Source: Chitinophaga sp. HK235
GTDB lineage: Bacteria; Bacteroidota; Bacteroidia; Chitinophagales; Chitinophagaceae
Reading direction: 5' to 3'
NCBI RefSeq assembly: GCF_018255755.1
Contig: NZ_CP073766.1
Location: forward strand, 2,418,001-2,482,000
Length of the DNA: 64,000 nt
Shown here: one piece after another, positions 40,833 through 49,219 of the stretch
Layout: each line of letters begins with the position of its first letter
Numbering within the stretch: position 1 is the stretch's first letter
Position numbers and translations under genes: made by a program
The notes under the pieces: generated by a model
What the model was told of the DNA's origin: nothing
Seen by the model: only the letters and a program-made list of their open reading frames with translations
Databases searched by the model: none

Positions 40833-42272
40833 ATGAAAGAGACCATTAGACTTATCCTAGTTGGAGTTGGCCCTCATTCCAAAAGAGTGTATCTGCCTGC
40901 TGTCACCGATCTGAAAAAGAGATACCCGGTTGAGATTTCCCTCGCTATCGATGTAAAGGCTGAAGCAGCCAATGTTGAACAGCATTTTGAAAAGAACGGA
41001 TATCAGATTCCCACACTTTTTATCGATCCGTTCGGAGATAAGCTGCCAACCGCATTGAAGGCCACCCTCGATGATTTTGTAACAGCAAACAAGATCAATG
41101 CCGTGATCATTGCCACAGAGCCTACTGTTCACAAGGCTTATGCAGAATGGGCACTCGGCCTCGGACTGCATATCCTCATGGATAAACCGGTGACTACCCG
41201 CAACCATGCCATTTCAGACCTAGCCCATGCCCGGGGCATCCTGGATGATTACCAGCACCTGTTGAAGATGTACAACGAACTGCAACAACGTAAATCCACC
41301 GTATTTACGGTAAATGTTCAACGCCGCTACCATCCCGGTTTCCAGCTGGTGATGGAACGTATCCGCGAAGTAGCCGTTGCTACCAACTGTCCTGTCACCA
41401 ATATCCAGTCTACCCATTGTGACGGCCAGTGGCGTCTTCCCTCAGAGATCGTCACACAGGATTATCATCCTTACAACAAAGGATATGGTAAAATATCCCA
41501 TAGCGGTTATCATATCTTCGACATTGTCTGCCAGTTGTTCCGGGCGCCGGGCATCGCCTCCAAACTACCCGACAGCATGGAAGTAATATCTTCCATGGTG
41601 CAGCCGCGCGGCTTCCTTAAACAACTCACAGAAGCTGACTATATCAACTACTTCGATAAGGACTATGGTAATGTCAGGAAATACAGCCATAGCGAATTAC
41701 AGGAGATCTACAGGGATTATGGCGAAATGGATGCCGCCATGATCATACGCCTGCTGAAAGAAGAAGAGAACATCGCCAACATCACCATCAATCTGTTGCA
41801 CAACAGCTTTGCAAGAAGGAACTGGATCATGCCGGGCAGTGACCTCTATAAAGGCAATGGGCGTGTAAAACACGAATACCACCACATTCAGCAGGGCCCA
41901 TTCCAGAACATACAGATACATTCCTATCAGGCTAAAGACAAACACCATCAGAACAACACTGAAGATTATCTGGTCGGCGGGAACAATCACTTCGATATCT
42001 ATATCTTCCGCAACATCGGCGTGCTGGGCGGAGAAAAGCCATTGGAGGTCATCAACATGAAAGATATCGCTCATCAACATCATCTGGATGATTCCAAACT
42101 ACTCACCGAACAATCGAAAACGGCCGTTGTAAAAGAGTTCCTGGACTTCATCCTTGGCAACACTCCCAAAACGCAACTGGTGTCCAACATCGACACCCAT
42201 CTCGACAGCGTAAAAATGATGTCAGCGGCGTATATGGCACATGTGCAGCGGAAGGAATATTTACGGGTTTAG
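40833..42272 (+). CDS. Gfo/Idh/MocA-family oxidoreductase, divergent
   Basis: The 479-residue protein begins with a Rossmann fold (IRLILVGVGPHSKRVYLPAV). It keeps the AVIIATEPTVHKAYAEWALGLGLHILMDKPV stretch whose DKP corresponds to the family's EKP motif holding the catalytic lysine. The C-terminal half is longer than usual and contains several His-rich stretches (EYHHIQQ, HQHHLDD, KDKHHQNN). The N-terminal half suggests an NAD(P)-dependent sugar or cyclitol dehydrogenase, but the substrate is unknown. There is no signal peptide, so it is cytoplasmic. A 20-bp perfect hairpin follows the stop by 3 bp; the gene is monocistronic. Confidence 0.8.
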   Translation: MKETIRLILVGVGPHSKRVYLPAVTDLKKRYPVEISLAIDVKAEAANVEQHFEKNGYQIPTLFIDPFGDKLPTALKATLDDFVTANKINAVIIATEPTVHKAYAEWALGLGLHILMDKPVTTRNHAISDLAHARGILDDYQHLLKMYNELQQRKSTVFTVNVQRRYHPGFQLVMERIREVAVATNCPVTNIQSTHCDGQWRLPSEIVTQDYHPYNKGYGKISHSGYHIFDIVCQLFRAPGIASKLPDSMEVISSMVQPRGFLKQLTEADYINYFDKDYGNVRKYSHSELQEIYRDYGEMDAAMIIRLLKEEENIANITINLLHNSFARRNWIMPGSDLYKGNGRVKHEYHHIQQGPFQNIQIHSYQAKDKHHQNNTEDYLVGGNNHFDIYIFRNIGVLGGEKPLEVINMKDIAHQHHLDDSKLLTEQSKTAVVKEFLDFILGNTPKTQLVSNIDTHLDSVKMMSAAYMAHVQRKEYLRV

Positions 42273-42275
42273 CAT

Positions 42276-42319
42276 TTTTTTGATGCAGGAATTTTTTCTA
42301 AAATTCCTGCATCAAAAAA
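42276..42319. terminator. Bidirectional terminator with a 20-bp perfect stem
   Basis: TTTTTTGATGCAGGAATTTT (42276-42295), a 4-nt loop and its exact complement (42300-42319) give a hairpin flanked by T-runs on both strands. It begins 3 bp after the oxidoreductase stop codon. Confidence 0.85.
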
Positions 42320-42385
42320 TCAAATAAAAAACAAACTACATTTTATACAGGAATATATTTAATGCGATCAGCAGCCTGTCAATCC

Positions 42386-42401
42386 TGCCACATTAGTGGC
42401 A
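42386..42401. promoter_or_regulatory. Inverted repeat, possible operator of the catalase-like/lod operon
   Basis: TGCCAC-ATTA-GTGGCA is a perfect 6-bp inverted repeat located about 50 bp upstream of the predicted -7 box at 42451. The position would suit an activator or repressor site. Support is only symmetry and position. Confidence 0.3.
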
Positions 42402-42450
42402 ACTCATAAATTAGTAAGGTAAAATATTTTTCCTCTTTAATACAAATTCA

Positions 42451-42458
42451 TATATTTG
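42451..42458 (+). promoter_or_regulatory. -7 box (TATATTTG) of the catalase-like/lod operon
   Basis: TATATTTG matches TAnnTTTG exactly, 92 bp before the ATG of the catalase-like gene. The expected -33 TTG is not evident. The implied leader is about 85 nt. Confidence 0.5.
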
Positions 42459-42550
42459 ACACCATCACTCAGTTAGCCATCCTAACCAAATAAAAAACAA
42501 ACACACAGTCGCAGGACCCATAATATTTATCACCTCTCAAAATAATCATT

Positions 42551-43561
42551 ATGCACAGGCTACATTCCGAAGAGGCAGCCAATCTACCCGATTGTGGTGC
42601 TGACCCTATTGCATCCTTAAAAAACATGTTTATTGACAGGGTTCAGCGTCCCAGAGCGCTGGATGGACAATGCCCCGTGCGGCGTCCTGTATTTACCAAG
42701 GCGCATGGCAGCGCAAAGGCCACATTTGAAGTCCATCCTTCCGTACCACCGGAAGAACGTATCGGCGTATTTGCACATCCCAAACTGGATGCCTGGATAC
42801 GTTTTTCCAGCGACACCAAGCCGGGGCTGGGTGATCTGAAATCCACCATCGGCATTGGTATCAAACTGTTTGATGTACCCGGTCCCAAACTGCTGGACGG
42901 AGAAGAAGATGCGCTGACCGCGGATTTTATCCTGCAAAACCATGATGTGTTTTTTGTGGATACCGCAAAAGACATGTGTGAGTTTACTTATGCCGGTGTG
43001 GTGCTGCATGACTATGACAGCTACCTGAATGATCATGAGGAAACCGCTAAAATACTGGATGAAATGGAAAAGGAAGTATTAAGTGTGGTAGGCATAGAAT
43101 ACTGGAGCTGCCTGCCTTACGCCTTTGGCAACAAGTATGTAAAATACAAGCTCCGTCCGCTGGAAATTACCGTACTGCCTCCTATACCACCAAACAACCC
43201 CAATTATCTTCGGGATGAATTAAAACAACGGCTGCTGAAAGGGCCGGTACGTTATGAGTTGTGTCTGCAGTTTCAGAAAGATGAGCAGAGTATGCCCATC
43301 AATCGGGCTACTGTAAGATGGGATGAAAAGGTATCTGTACCAAGACCATTTGCCACCATCACCCTTCATCAGCAGGACATTGACGACCCGGGCCAGATGG
43401 CTTATGCAGAAAACCTCTCCTACAATCCCTGGCACACATTGGCAGTACATCGTCCGGCAGGCTCCATTAGTGAGGCCCGCAAAGTAGTATACCAGGCAGG
43501 CGCAGCACAGCGGCGTCAACGCAACGGTATTCCGAACTGCGAACCAACAGTTGCACGTTAA
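42551..43561 (+). CDS. Catalase-like haem protein (y4iL-type)
   Basis: The 336-residue protein is shorter than true catalases and matches the catalase-like haem-binding group typified by Rhizobium y4iL. The recognisable fold elements are KAHGSAKATFEV (catalase distal-side strand), DAWIRFSSDTKPG, TIGIGIKLFDVPGPKLL and ADFILQNHDVFFV. The C-terminal ENLSYNPWHTLAVHRP holds Tyr291, aligned by eye with the haem-ligand tyrosine. In the distal strand the histidine is shifted relative to the VHAxG motif of catalases, so disproportionation of H2O2 is not certain. There is no signal peptide. It is the first gene of a three-gene operon with a quinoprotein oxidase that should make H2O2. Confidence 0.8.
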   Translation: MHRLHSEEAANLPDCGADPIASLKNMFIDRVQRPRALDGQCPVRRPVFTKAHGSAKATFEVHPSVPPEERIGVFAHPKLDAWIRFSSDTKPGLGDLKSTIGIGIKLFDVPGPKLLDGEEDALTADFILQNHDVFFVDTAKDMCEFTYAGVVLHDYDSYLNDHEETAKILDEMEKEVLSVVGIEYWSCLPYAFGNKYVKYKLRPLEITVLPPIPPNNPNYLRDELKQRLLKGPVRYELCLQFQKDEQSMPINRATVRWDEKVSVPRPFATITLHQQDIDDPGQMAYAENLSYNPWHTLAVHRPAGSISEARKVVYQAGAAQRRQRNGIPNCEPTVAR

Positions 43562-43594
43562 AATCATTATTTACTTCCTCATATACTTTCTTCT

Positions 43595-45502
43595 ATGGCT
43601 ATACCCAACATGGTATCGGTGGCAATATACCCACCTTTAGGCATTGCCCGTATCGGCAATTCAGATGAACATTACTTCTCTTCCGATCTTCCCGGCAAAG
43701 CGCCGGAGGCACAAGGCGGTTATAAAGACCAGCAAGGGCGCATCAAAAAACAGGTGGCCCGTTTCCGGATATACGCACTGGACAAAGACGGGAAACCTAT
43801 CCAGGAAGTTACGGTCGATCCATACACCGCTATTGAATGGCGCGTAAATCTGGCCAACCGGAAAGCAGGATGGTATAATTTTGAAAACGCCCTCGACTTA
43901 CCACCCGGACAACCTATCACACCAGTGCACAGGAATCTCAAGGCACCAGAACGGAACCAATTAAACATCGTTCCCAGTCCGCAAGTAATCACCGGCATAA
44001 AACAAGGCCCCAAAAGTTTTGATGATGGCCAGTTTTATGGAAAAAAAGTACCGCTGGGCGCGATCAAAACAGATGAAGCCGGCAGACTGCTGGTATTTGG
44101 CGCAGACGGTAACTCCGCTTCCTTCGATGGTTCAAAACCATACACCTTCGCCAACAACGATGGCTGGCATGATGATGTGGCGGATGGTACCATACATGCC
44201 ACGGTAACAATCGAAGGCAAGGCTTATCCCGCCAAACCTGCCATGGTGGCCATAACACCACCCAATTATGCACAAGGGCTTTTTCCGGTAGTCAGTATGT
44301 ACGATGTTGTGGAAGATCTGTTTGCCCGCAACAACTGGATCACACCTCCTTCACAGGTTGTTTTCTGGGACCATATCTATCCTATCCTGGAATACACCGT
44401 GCAAACACAATGGGTCAATCATGGCTTTTATATGCTCTTCGGGCAAAACTCACCCAGCGACTTTACAGCGGAAGCAATATTAAAACGGCTGCAGGACCCA
44501 AATCCCGACAACAAACCTCACCGGCAGCGGGTATTCCAATGGTACCGTTCTCCAGACATCACTCAGTACGAACCCGTAAAGATCCCTCCTTTTTATGGAG
44601 ATGCTTTTGGAGAAGACCATTCGGTACCGCCACCCAATCTGGACCTCCCGCTTACCGCCCTGCAATATTCCAGGATGCAACAATGGGCGGAAGGTAACTT
44701 TGTGACAGGTACCCGTAACGACAAAACATTCGATCAGCTAACTCCGCTGGAACAAACCAAAGCGCTCGAAAAAGCGCCACTGGAAGAATGTTTGGGCGGC
44801 CCTTTTCATCCGGGCATAGAAATCACCTGGCCTTTCAGGAATCTTATTTTCTGGGAAAGTGCTTTCCGCATCAAACAGCTGCCAGAAAACCAGGAACCGG
44901 CTGATGACTACGGGCCGCAGCTTACGCCGGAAATCGCACTGGGACCACAAGGTCCGCTGAATGGAAGTGGCCCGGGTTCATTAACCCGCTGGCTGGGCGT
45001 TCCATGGCAAACAGATGAAGCCAGTTGCCTGGCAGGTTATGATACCTCCACCTATCTGGTCCTTCCCTCCTTCTGGGCTGCACGGGTTCCCAATGAAATA
45101 CTGTCTGCTGATGCATTTTCCAGGCTAGCAGACCATACGGTAAACCTTCCACAGCGGCTTAAACACCTGGATTACCGACAGAACTGGTTGCGGGACCTCG
45201 GCTCACAATACCTGAATAAAATCAACAACATGGTACACAACTGGCATCATCTCGGCATTGCCACAGAAGTGACCCTGCAGGAAGAAAGCCGCAATCCGGC
45301 CCTCCCGGTAAGGTTGTGGGTGGAAACAGGAAGGGGTGGATTTACCTCTACAGATGCGAGTTTTGAGCAAGTCAAAATCGCCGAATTTGCTTCCGCGCCT
45401 TTGCTGCAACGCACACAGGAACAGCTGGCGGCTATTTCCGGGGTACTGGCATCCAAGGAAAAATTACGTATACGCAAACCTTTCAGAAGAGACGAAATGT
45501 AG
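43595..45502 (+). CDS. LodA/GoxA-family CTQ-dependent amino-acid oxidase
   Basis: The 635-residue protein matches LodA (lysine epsilon-oxidase) and GoxA (glycine oxidase), enzymes with a self-derived cysteine tryptophylquinone cofactor. Family stretches include SVAIYPPLGIARIGNS at the N-terminus and WQTDEASCLAGYD followed by YLVLPSFWAARVPNEIL. Asp474 and Cys478 correspond by motif to LodA Asp512 and Cys516; the partner Trp (581 in LodA) cannot be fixed by eye, with Trp531 and Trp550 as candidates. It oxidises an amino acid with O2, releasing H2O2 and ammonia; the substrate is unknown. It lies 33 bp after the catalase-like gene and one base before the LodB-like gene. Confidence 0.88.
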   Translation: MAIPNMVSVAIYPPLGIARIGNSDEHYFSSDLPGKAPEAQGGYKDQQGRIKKQVARFRIYALDKDGKPIQEVTVDPYTAIEWRVNLANRKAGWYNFENALDLPPGQPITPVHRNLKAPERNQLNIVPSPQVITGIKQGPKSFDDGQFYGKKVPLGAIKTDEAGRLLVFGADGNSASFDGSKPYTFANNDGWHDDVADGTIHATVTIEGKAYPAKPAMVAITPPNYAQGLFPVVSMYDVVEDLFARNNWITPPSQVVFWDHIYPILEYTVQTQWVNHGFYMLFGQNSPSDFTAEAILKRLQDPNPDNKPHRQRVFQWYRSPDITQYEPVKIPPFYGDAFGEDHSVPPPNLDLPLTALQYSRMQQWAEGNFVTGTRNDKTFDQLTPLEQTKALEKAPLEECLGGPFHPGIEITWPFRNLIFWESAFRIKQLPENQEPADDYGPQLTPEIALGPQGPLNGSGPGSLTRWLGVPWQTDEASCLAGYDTSTYLVLPSFWAARVPNEILSADAFSRLADHTVNLPQRLKHLDYRQNWLRDLGSQYLNKINNMVHNWHHLGIATEVTLQEESRNPALPVRLWVETGRGGFTSTDASFEQVKIAEFASAPLLQRTQEQLAAISGVLASKEKLRIRKPFRRDEM

Positions 45503-45503
45503 A

Positions 45504-46601
45504 ATGGATCATATACCTGTATTAATTGCTGGTGGCGGCCCTGCGGGAGCCGCCACTGCTTTAAGCCTCGCAGCCAGGAAAATTCCCTGCATCATCGCAG
45601 AAGCTTCTCCTTCACCACAAGACAAAGCAGGAGAAACAATTCCAGCTAATGCAGCCCCCCTGCTACGCAAACTGGGCATAATGGGTTTACTGGAAGAACC
45701 AGCACATCTTCCTTGCTATGGCAACCGCTTTATATGGGGAAGGGAACAGCCTGCCGATAAACTGTATTTCTTCCATATACACCAGCAGGGATGGCATCTT
45801 GACCGCCGTATATTCGAACAACAATTACAGGCAAAAGTAACGGCAACGGGTACACGATACCTCAATGGCTGGCGCGTTACGCATTGTAACCCTGATGATG
45901 GCCAATGGACCGTCAGCCTGAAAAACGATAACAATGACACCCGGATGATCTCCTGCGACTTTATTGCAGATGCTACCGGAAAAAGCTGCCGGATAGCCAG
46001 AATGCTGGGAAGCACCAGACATCATGCAGACAAACTGGTGGGGATCAGCACCTGTTATCAGTTGACCGGCGTGCTGCCTCAGTATACTTTTATTGAAGCT
46101 GTACAGCATGGCTGGTGGTATGCCGCTTTACTATCCGGCCAGCGGCTGATGACTACTTTTATGACTGATGCGGACCTGTTGGGGCCGGAGGTACGGCACC
46201 CGCAGGGCTACCTTGACAGCCTGCGACAAACAGGGCTTATTGCCCCGCTCCTATCTAACGTCAACGTATGTACTGAAAGCGAACCTTCTGTATTTACTGC
46301 CGCCAGTGGTTATTTAAGCGCCTGTTATGGGCAGCGCTGGCTGGCGGTTGGCGATGCTGCATTTTCCTATGATCCTATCTCATCCTATGGCATCACGTCT
46401 GCACTGGAGGGTGGCTTCTACGCCGGCCATGCTATAGCAGACACGCTGGCAGGTAACAGAGATGCTTTACCGGCATATGACTGGCTCATCACGCAGGCAT
46501 TCACCCGTTATACAACCATGCATCAACATCAATACCAACAAGAGCAAAGGTGGCCGCAACAGCCATTCTGGCAAAGGAGGCATTCACTAATTCCTGCGTA
46601 A
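45504..46601 (+). CDS. LodB-like FAD-dependent maturation flavoprotein
   Basis: The 365-residue protein has an FAD-binding GGGPAGAATALSLAARK start and the second FAD motif LAVGDAAFSYDPISSYGI, as in flavin halogenases/hydroxylases and in LodB/GoxB. LodB is needed to form the tryptophylquinone in LodA, so this protein most likely matures the oxidase encoded upstream. The ATG at 45504 follows the LodA-like stop by one base, so translation is probably coupled; the frame itself extends upstream to 45336 inside the oxidase gene, which is rejected. The last 15 bp overlap the end of the convergent STN/barrel gene. Confidence 0.88.
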   Translation: MDHIPVLIAGGGPAGAATALSLAARKIPCIIAEASPSPQDKAGETIPANAAPLLRKLGIMGLLEEPAHLPCYGNRFIWGREQPADKLYFFHIHQQGWHLDRRIFEQQLQAKVTATGTRYLNGWRVTHCNPDDGQWTVSLKNDNNDTRMISCDFIADATGKSCRIARMLGSTRHHADKLVGISTCYQLTGVLPQYTFIEAVQHGWWYAALLSGQRLMTTFMTDADLLGPEVRHPQGYLDSLRQTGLIAPLLSNVNVCTESEPSVFTAASGYLSACYGQRWLAVGDAAFSYDPISSYGITSALEGGFYAGHAIADTLAGNRDALPAYDWLITQAFTRYTTMHQHQYQQEQRWPQQPFWQRRHSLIPA

Positions 46602-48281
46602 ACCGATATGATAATACAACCCTATCTGAAAACCAATCCAAAGGCGGTTGTTCCGTGACTCATCCGGCGAATAACTATTGCTGATCGTATAAAGAGGCTT
46701 AAAGTATTTCACACCTTTCAGCGCAACGTCTTCCGCTTTATTCAGTGGCATCGGCATGTCCCGGTTAAAATATTCCGTCTGCAAACTGTTGAGGGAGATA
46801 CCAGCCTGTAGCCTGAAGTGATCTCCTAAACGGCGTTCCGCATTTAATGACAGCTTGAGTAACTGCATTTTTATTGACTTGGGCCACCCCAAAGAATCAT
46901 AGGGAAAGACCATTCCATTCATGGTGGTGCCCTGCAGATGCAGGCGCCAGTCTTCCGCCAACCTGACGGAAGTGCCCAAACCATAACGAAATCCTGAAGT
47001 AGTGAAGTTTGAGCTCCAGGAAGCGGTGACGTATAAAAAGGGCATCCCGGCCTGCAGGCCCGGATTGGCATAAAATGATTCATCCACTGTAAAACCGACA
47101 TTGATAAAAGGTATCAACCCTTCTTTCACTGCTTCCCCATCCGTAGTGCGGGGAAAAGAGCGGGTATTGCGTTTGAACAGATTACTCAGAAAAGAGTCAT
47201 GTGATTTGCCGGCTTTTGTTGTTTGTTTATTTCGTGTAACCGTTGATGTTGGATGATTGTTTTTGGTAGATGTTTGCTGCTTTTGCTGTTGTTGCTGTAA
47301 CTCTTGCTGGTGTTGCTGTTGCAGTTGCTGTAACTGTTGCTGGTGTTGCAATTGTAGTTGCTGTTGCTGTTGTAATGAATCCAGCTCTTTATAGAGACCC
47401 GGTAATCTGATAGCGCCCAAGCTCCACTCCTTTTTATCCGCAGCAGTCATCCAGGAAGCCCGATACCGTAAACTGGTATCCCTACGGAACCTGGGCCATT
47501 CTATGGTACCCAGTCCCCATCCCCATCCGCCGTTATCTGCTGTGTGCGTTTTCAAAGACAGGTTCAACAAACCGGTGTCCTTCCGGTATTTCACGGTATC
47601 TGCTGTATGTCTTTCCAAAGACAGATTCAGCAAACCGGTGTCCTTCCGGTATTTCACGGTATCTGCTGTATGTCTTTCCAAAGACAGATTCAGTAAACCG
47701 GTGTCCTTCGGGGGCTTTACGGTATCTCTTACCACAAATACGGAGTCTATGCCCCTGGCCGGAGCGATGTTGTATATAAGTGATGGTGAAGCTACGGAGG
47801 GTGGTGATAAGGGTTTCAGGGCGGGTATAGCTTTTACAGCCGGAACAGAAGCAGGTGTTTTAGTGATTACTTCTTTTTTGGGAGGAGAAGACTCCTTTAC
47901 CGGTGACGCATCTACGAAAATGATATGTCCACCCAGCAGGCGGTAACTGATACCGGTATGTTGCCGGATATCCTCCAGTAATATGGACAGGGGTTGTACT
48001 TTCTTCTGCACATGGATCAGCATGGAAGGGGAAAACTTGCGGGTATTCAGAGAAAATCGGGCACCGGTTTGTTTGCTGACCAGTTGCAACAAAGCATCCA
48101 GGCGGATTTCGCTGGTTCCCACTGTAATATTCTGCCGGATATTAACGGCAGCCTGCTGTGCACTGCCTTCCGATATTATTCCCAACAGCAGCAAAACTAT
48201 CGCTGTGAACCACTGCCGGCCTTTAATTACAGCCGGCGCCGCTGACAAACACCTTGTCCTTTTCAAATCTGCAAGTAACAT
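46587..48281 (-). CDS. Outer-membrane protein with STN domain, tandem repeats, poly-Gln linker and beta-barrel
   Basis: The 564-residue protein has an N-terminal leader whose signal peptide ends near EGSAQQ. Next come an STN domain (about 48-125, LLQLVSKQTGARFSLN), a Pro/Lys-rich linker, three copies of a 21-residue repeat (about 186-248), a Gln-rich coiled segment (about 303-336), then a predicted beta-barrel (about 395-564) ending near YYHIGLRRN. It is not a standard TonB-dependent receptor: plug and 22-strand barrel are missing. The start overlaps the end of fecR by 59 nt; no other ATG keeps the signal peptide. A role as sensor or output partner for the adjacent FecR is inferred. Confidence 0.75.
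   Translation of the reverse strand: MLLADLKRTRCLSAAPAVIKGRQWFTAIVLLLLGIISEGSAQQAAVNIRQNITVGTSEIRLDALLQLVSKQTGARFSLNTRKFSPSMLIHVQKKVQPLSILLEDIRQHTGISYRLLGGHIIFVDASPVKESSPPKKEVITKTPASVPAVKAIPALKPLSPPSVASPSLIYNIAPARGIDSVFVVRDTVKPPKDTGLLNLSLERHTADTVKYRKDTGLLNLSLERHTADTVKYRKDTGLLNLSLKTHTADNGGWGWGLGTIEWPRFRRDTSLRYRASWMTAADKKEWSLGAIRLPGLYKELDSLQQQQQLQLQHQQQLQQLQQQHQQELQQQQQKQQTSTKNNHPTSTVTRNKQTTKAGKSHDSFLSNLFKRNTRSFPRTTDGEAVKEGLIPFINVGFTVDESFYANPGLQAGMPFLYVTASWSSNFTTSGFRYGLGTSVRLAEDWRLHLQGTTMNGMVFPYDSLGWPKSIKMQLLKLSLNAERRLGDHFRLQAGISLNSLQTEYFNRDMPMPLNKAEDVALKGVKYFKPLYTISNSYSPDESRNNRLWIGFQIGLYYHIGLRRN
47273..47374 (-). repeat. Gln-codon-rich tract
   Basis: About 100 bp in the STN/barrel gene read almost only CAA/CAG codons with scattered Leu, His, Glu and Lys, giving about 33 residues that should form a flexible or coiled linker. 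The low-complexity codons make it prone to slippage. Confidence 0.85.
47538..47726 (-). repeat. Three tandem 63-bp repeats in the STN/barrel gene
   Basis: Three in-frame 63-bp units (47726-47664, 47663-47601, 47600-47538) encode DTVKYRKDTGLLNLSLERHTA or close variants. Units one and two are nearly identical at DNA level apart from the start; unit three differs at its end. This indicates recent unequal exchange or slippage. Confidence 0.9.
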
Positions 48282-49209
48282 TCAATGTAACGGATATAAC
48301 GTCAAAAACGTATTCTATAGGTTTGTTTTCAAATGAGCTGCTCATGGTACAGTTTTCCAGGGCTTTGTTTTCCAGTATCACTTTGATACCATAAGCCTTT
48401 TCCAGCTGGGCTACAATTTCTTTCAGGGTGATGTTTTCAAAGTTAAAGATCCGGGTGGCATACCCCATCTGATTTCCGTTGAACGATCCTCCTGTAAGCC
48501 CCAGTTCCTTACCGGCAATGTTGTAAATCCCTTCCTGGCCTGCTTTGACAAGTATACTGCTATCTCCTCTCGACATCCTGACAACACCACTTTTCACCAT
48601 CACTGATATCTTCTCCTCCGATTGCCTTACATTAAAAGCTGTTCCCAGTACCTGCACCCGAACGTCCCCTACCGCTACAATAAACGGTTTATCGGGATGT
48701 GAAGTTACATCAAACCAGGCTTCACCAGACAAATTAACCATCCGGACGGTATCCGTAAACCCAAGAGCATAGCGGATAATAGAATGGCTGTTTAATACTA
48801 CCAGCGAATTGTCCGGCAGGGTATCACGGAGTATATCCGTGACCGTTTGCCTTGATACCAGCGCGATGGCAGTCTTCTCCGGCTGTCGGCGGAGCTGCAG
48901 CATCAGGATGGCAGCCACGCCCACCAGTAATGCCAGGCCGGCAGCTATTTTAAGTACCGGAAATGATCTTTTCACAACCGGTGGATTCCATTTGTGCTTT
49001 AGCTCCCGTAAAGCGGTTTCCTTGTCGGGCAGCTGATAACGTTGCTGCAATACAGCACTATCCCACAAGGCCGCCACCTGGTCATAAACCTCCCGGTTGT
49101 CCTGGTGGGTCCGTATCCAGTCATCGACAGCGATGGCTTCTTCCGGTGTAGCTTCTCCGGAAAAATATCTACCTAACAGCTCATATGGCAGGGTTTCAGC
49201 ATTGCTCAT
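48223..49209 (-). CDS. FecR-family anti-sigma factor
   Basis: The 328-residue protein has a cytoplasmic N-terminus (LLGRYFSGEATPEEAIAVDDWIRTH), a membrane helix around residues 87-106 (VLKIAAGLALLVGVAAILML), a FecR domain (LPDNSLVVLNSHSIIRY, LSGEAWFDVTSHPDKPFIVAVG, VQVLGTAFNVR) and a DUF4974-like C-terminus (NITLKEIVAQLEKAYGIKVILENK). It should control the sigma factor encoded 10 bp upstream. Its partner in the envelope is probably the STN-domain protein whose gene overlaps its 3' end by 59 nt. Confidence 0.93.
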   Translation of the reverse strand: MSNAETLPYELLGRYFSGEATPEEAIAVDDWIRTHQDNREVYDQVAALWDSAVLQQRYQLPDKETALRELKHKWNPPVVKRSFPVLKIAAGLALLVGVAAILMLQLRRQPEKTAIALVSRQTVTDILRDTLPDNSLVVLNSHSIIRYALGFTDTVRMVNLSGEAWFDVTSHPDKPFIVAVGDVRVQVLGTAFNVRQSEEKISVMVKSGVVRMSRGDSSILVKAGQEGIYNIAGKELGLTGGSFNGNQMGYATRIFNFENITLKEIVAQLEKAYGIKVILENKALENCTMSSSFENKPIEYVFDVISVTLNVTCRFEKDKVFVSGAGCN

Positions 49210-49219
49210 GATAAAAAAA

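Noticed and set aside
45336..45503. Upstream extension of the LodB-like gene
   Set aside because: It would overlap the LodA-like gene in another frame; the FAD-binding motif begins right after the ATG at 45504.
47538..47726. Possible CRISPR or intergenic repeat
   Set aside because: The 63-bp units are in frame inside a coding region and encode a 21-residue protein repeat.
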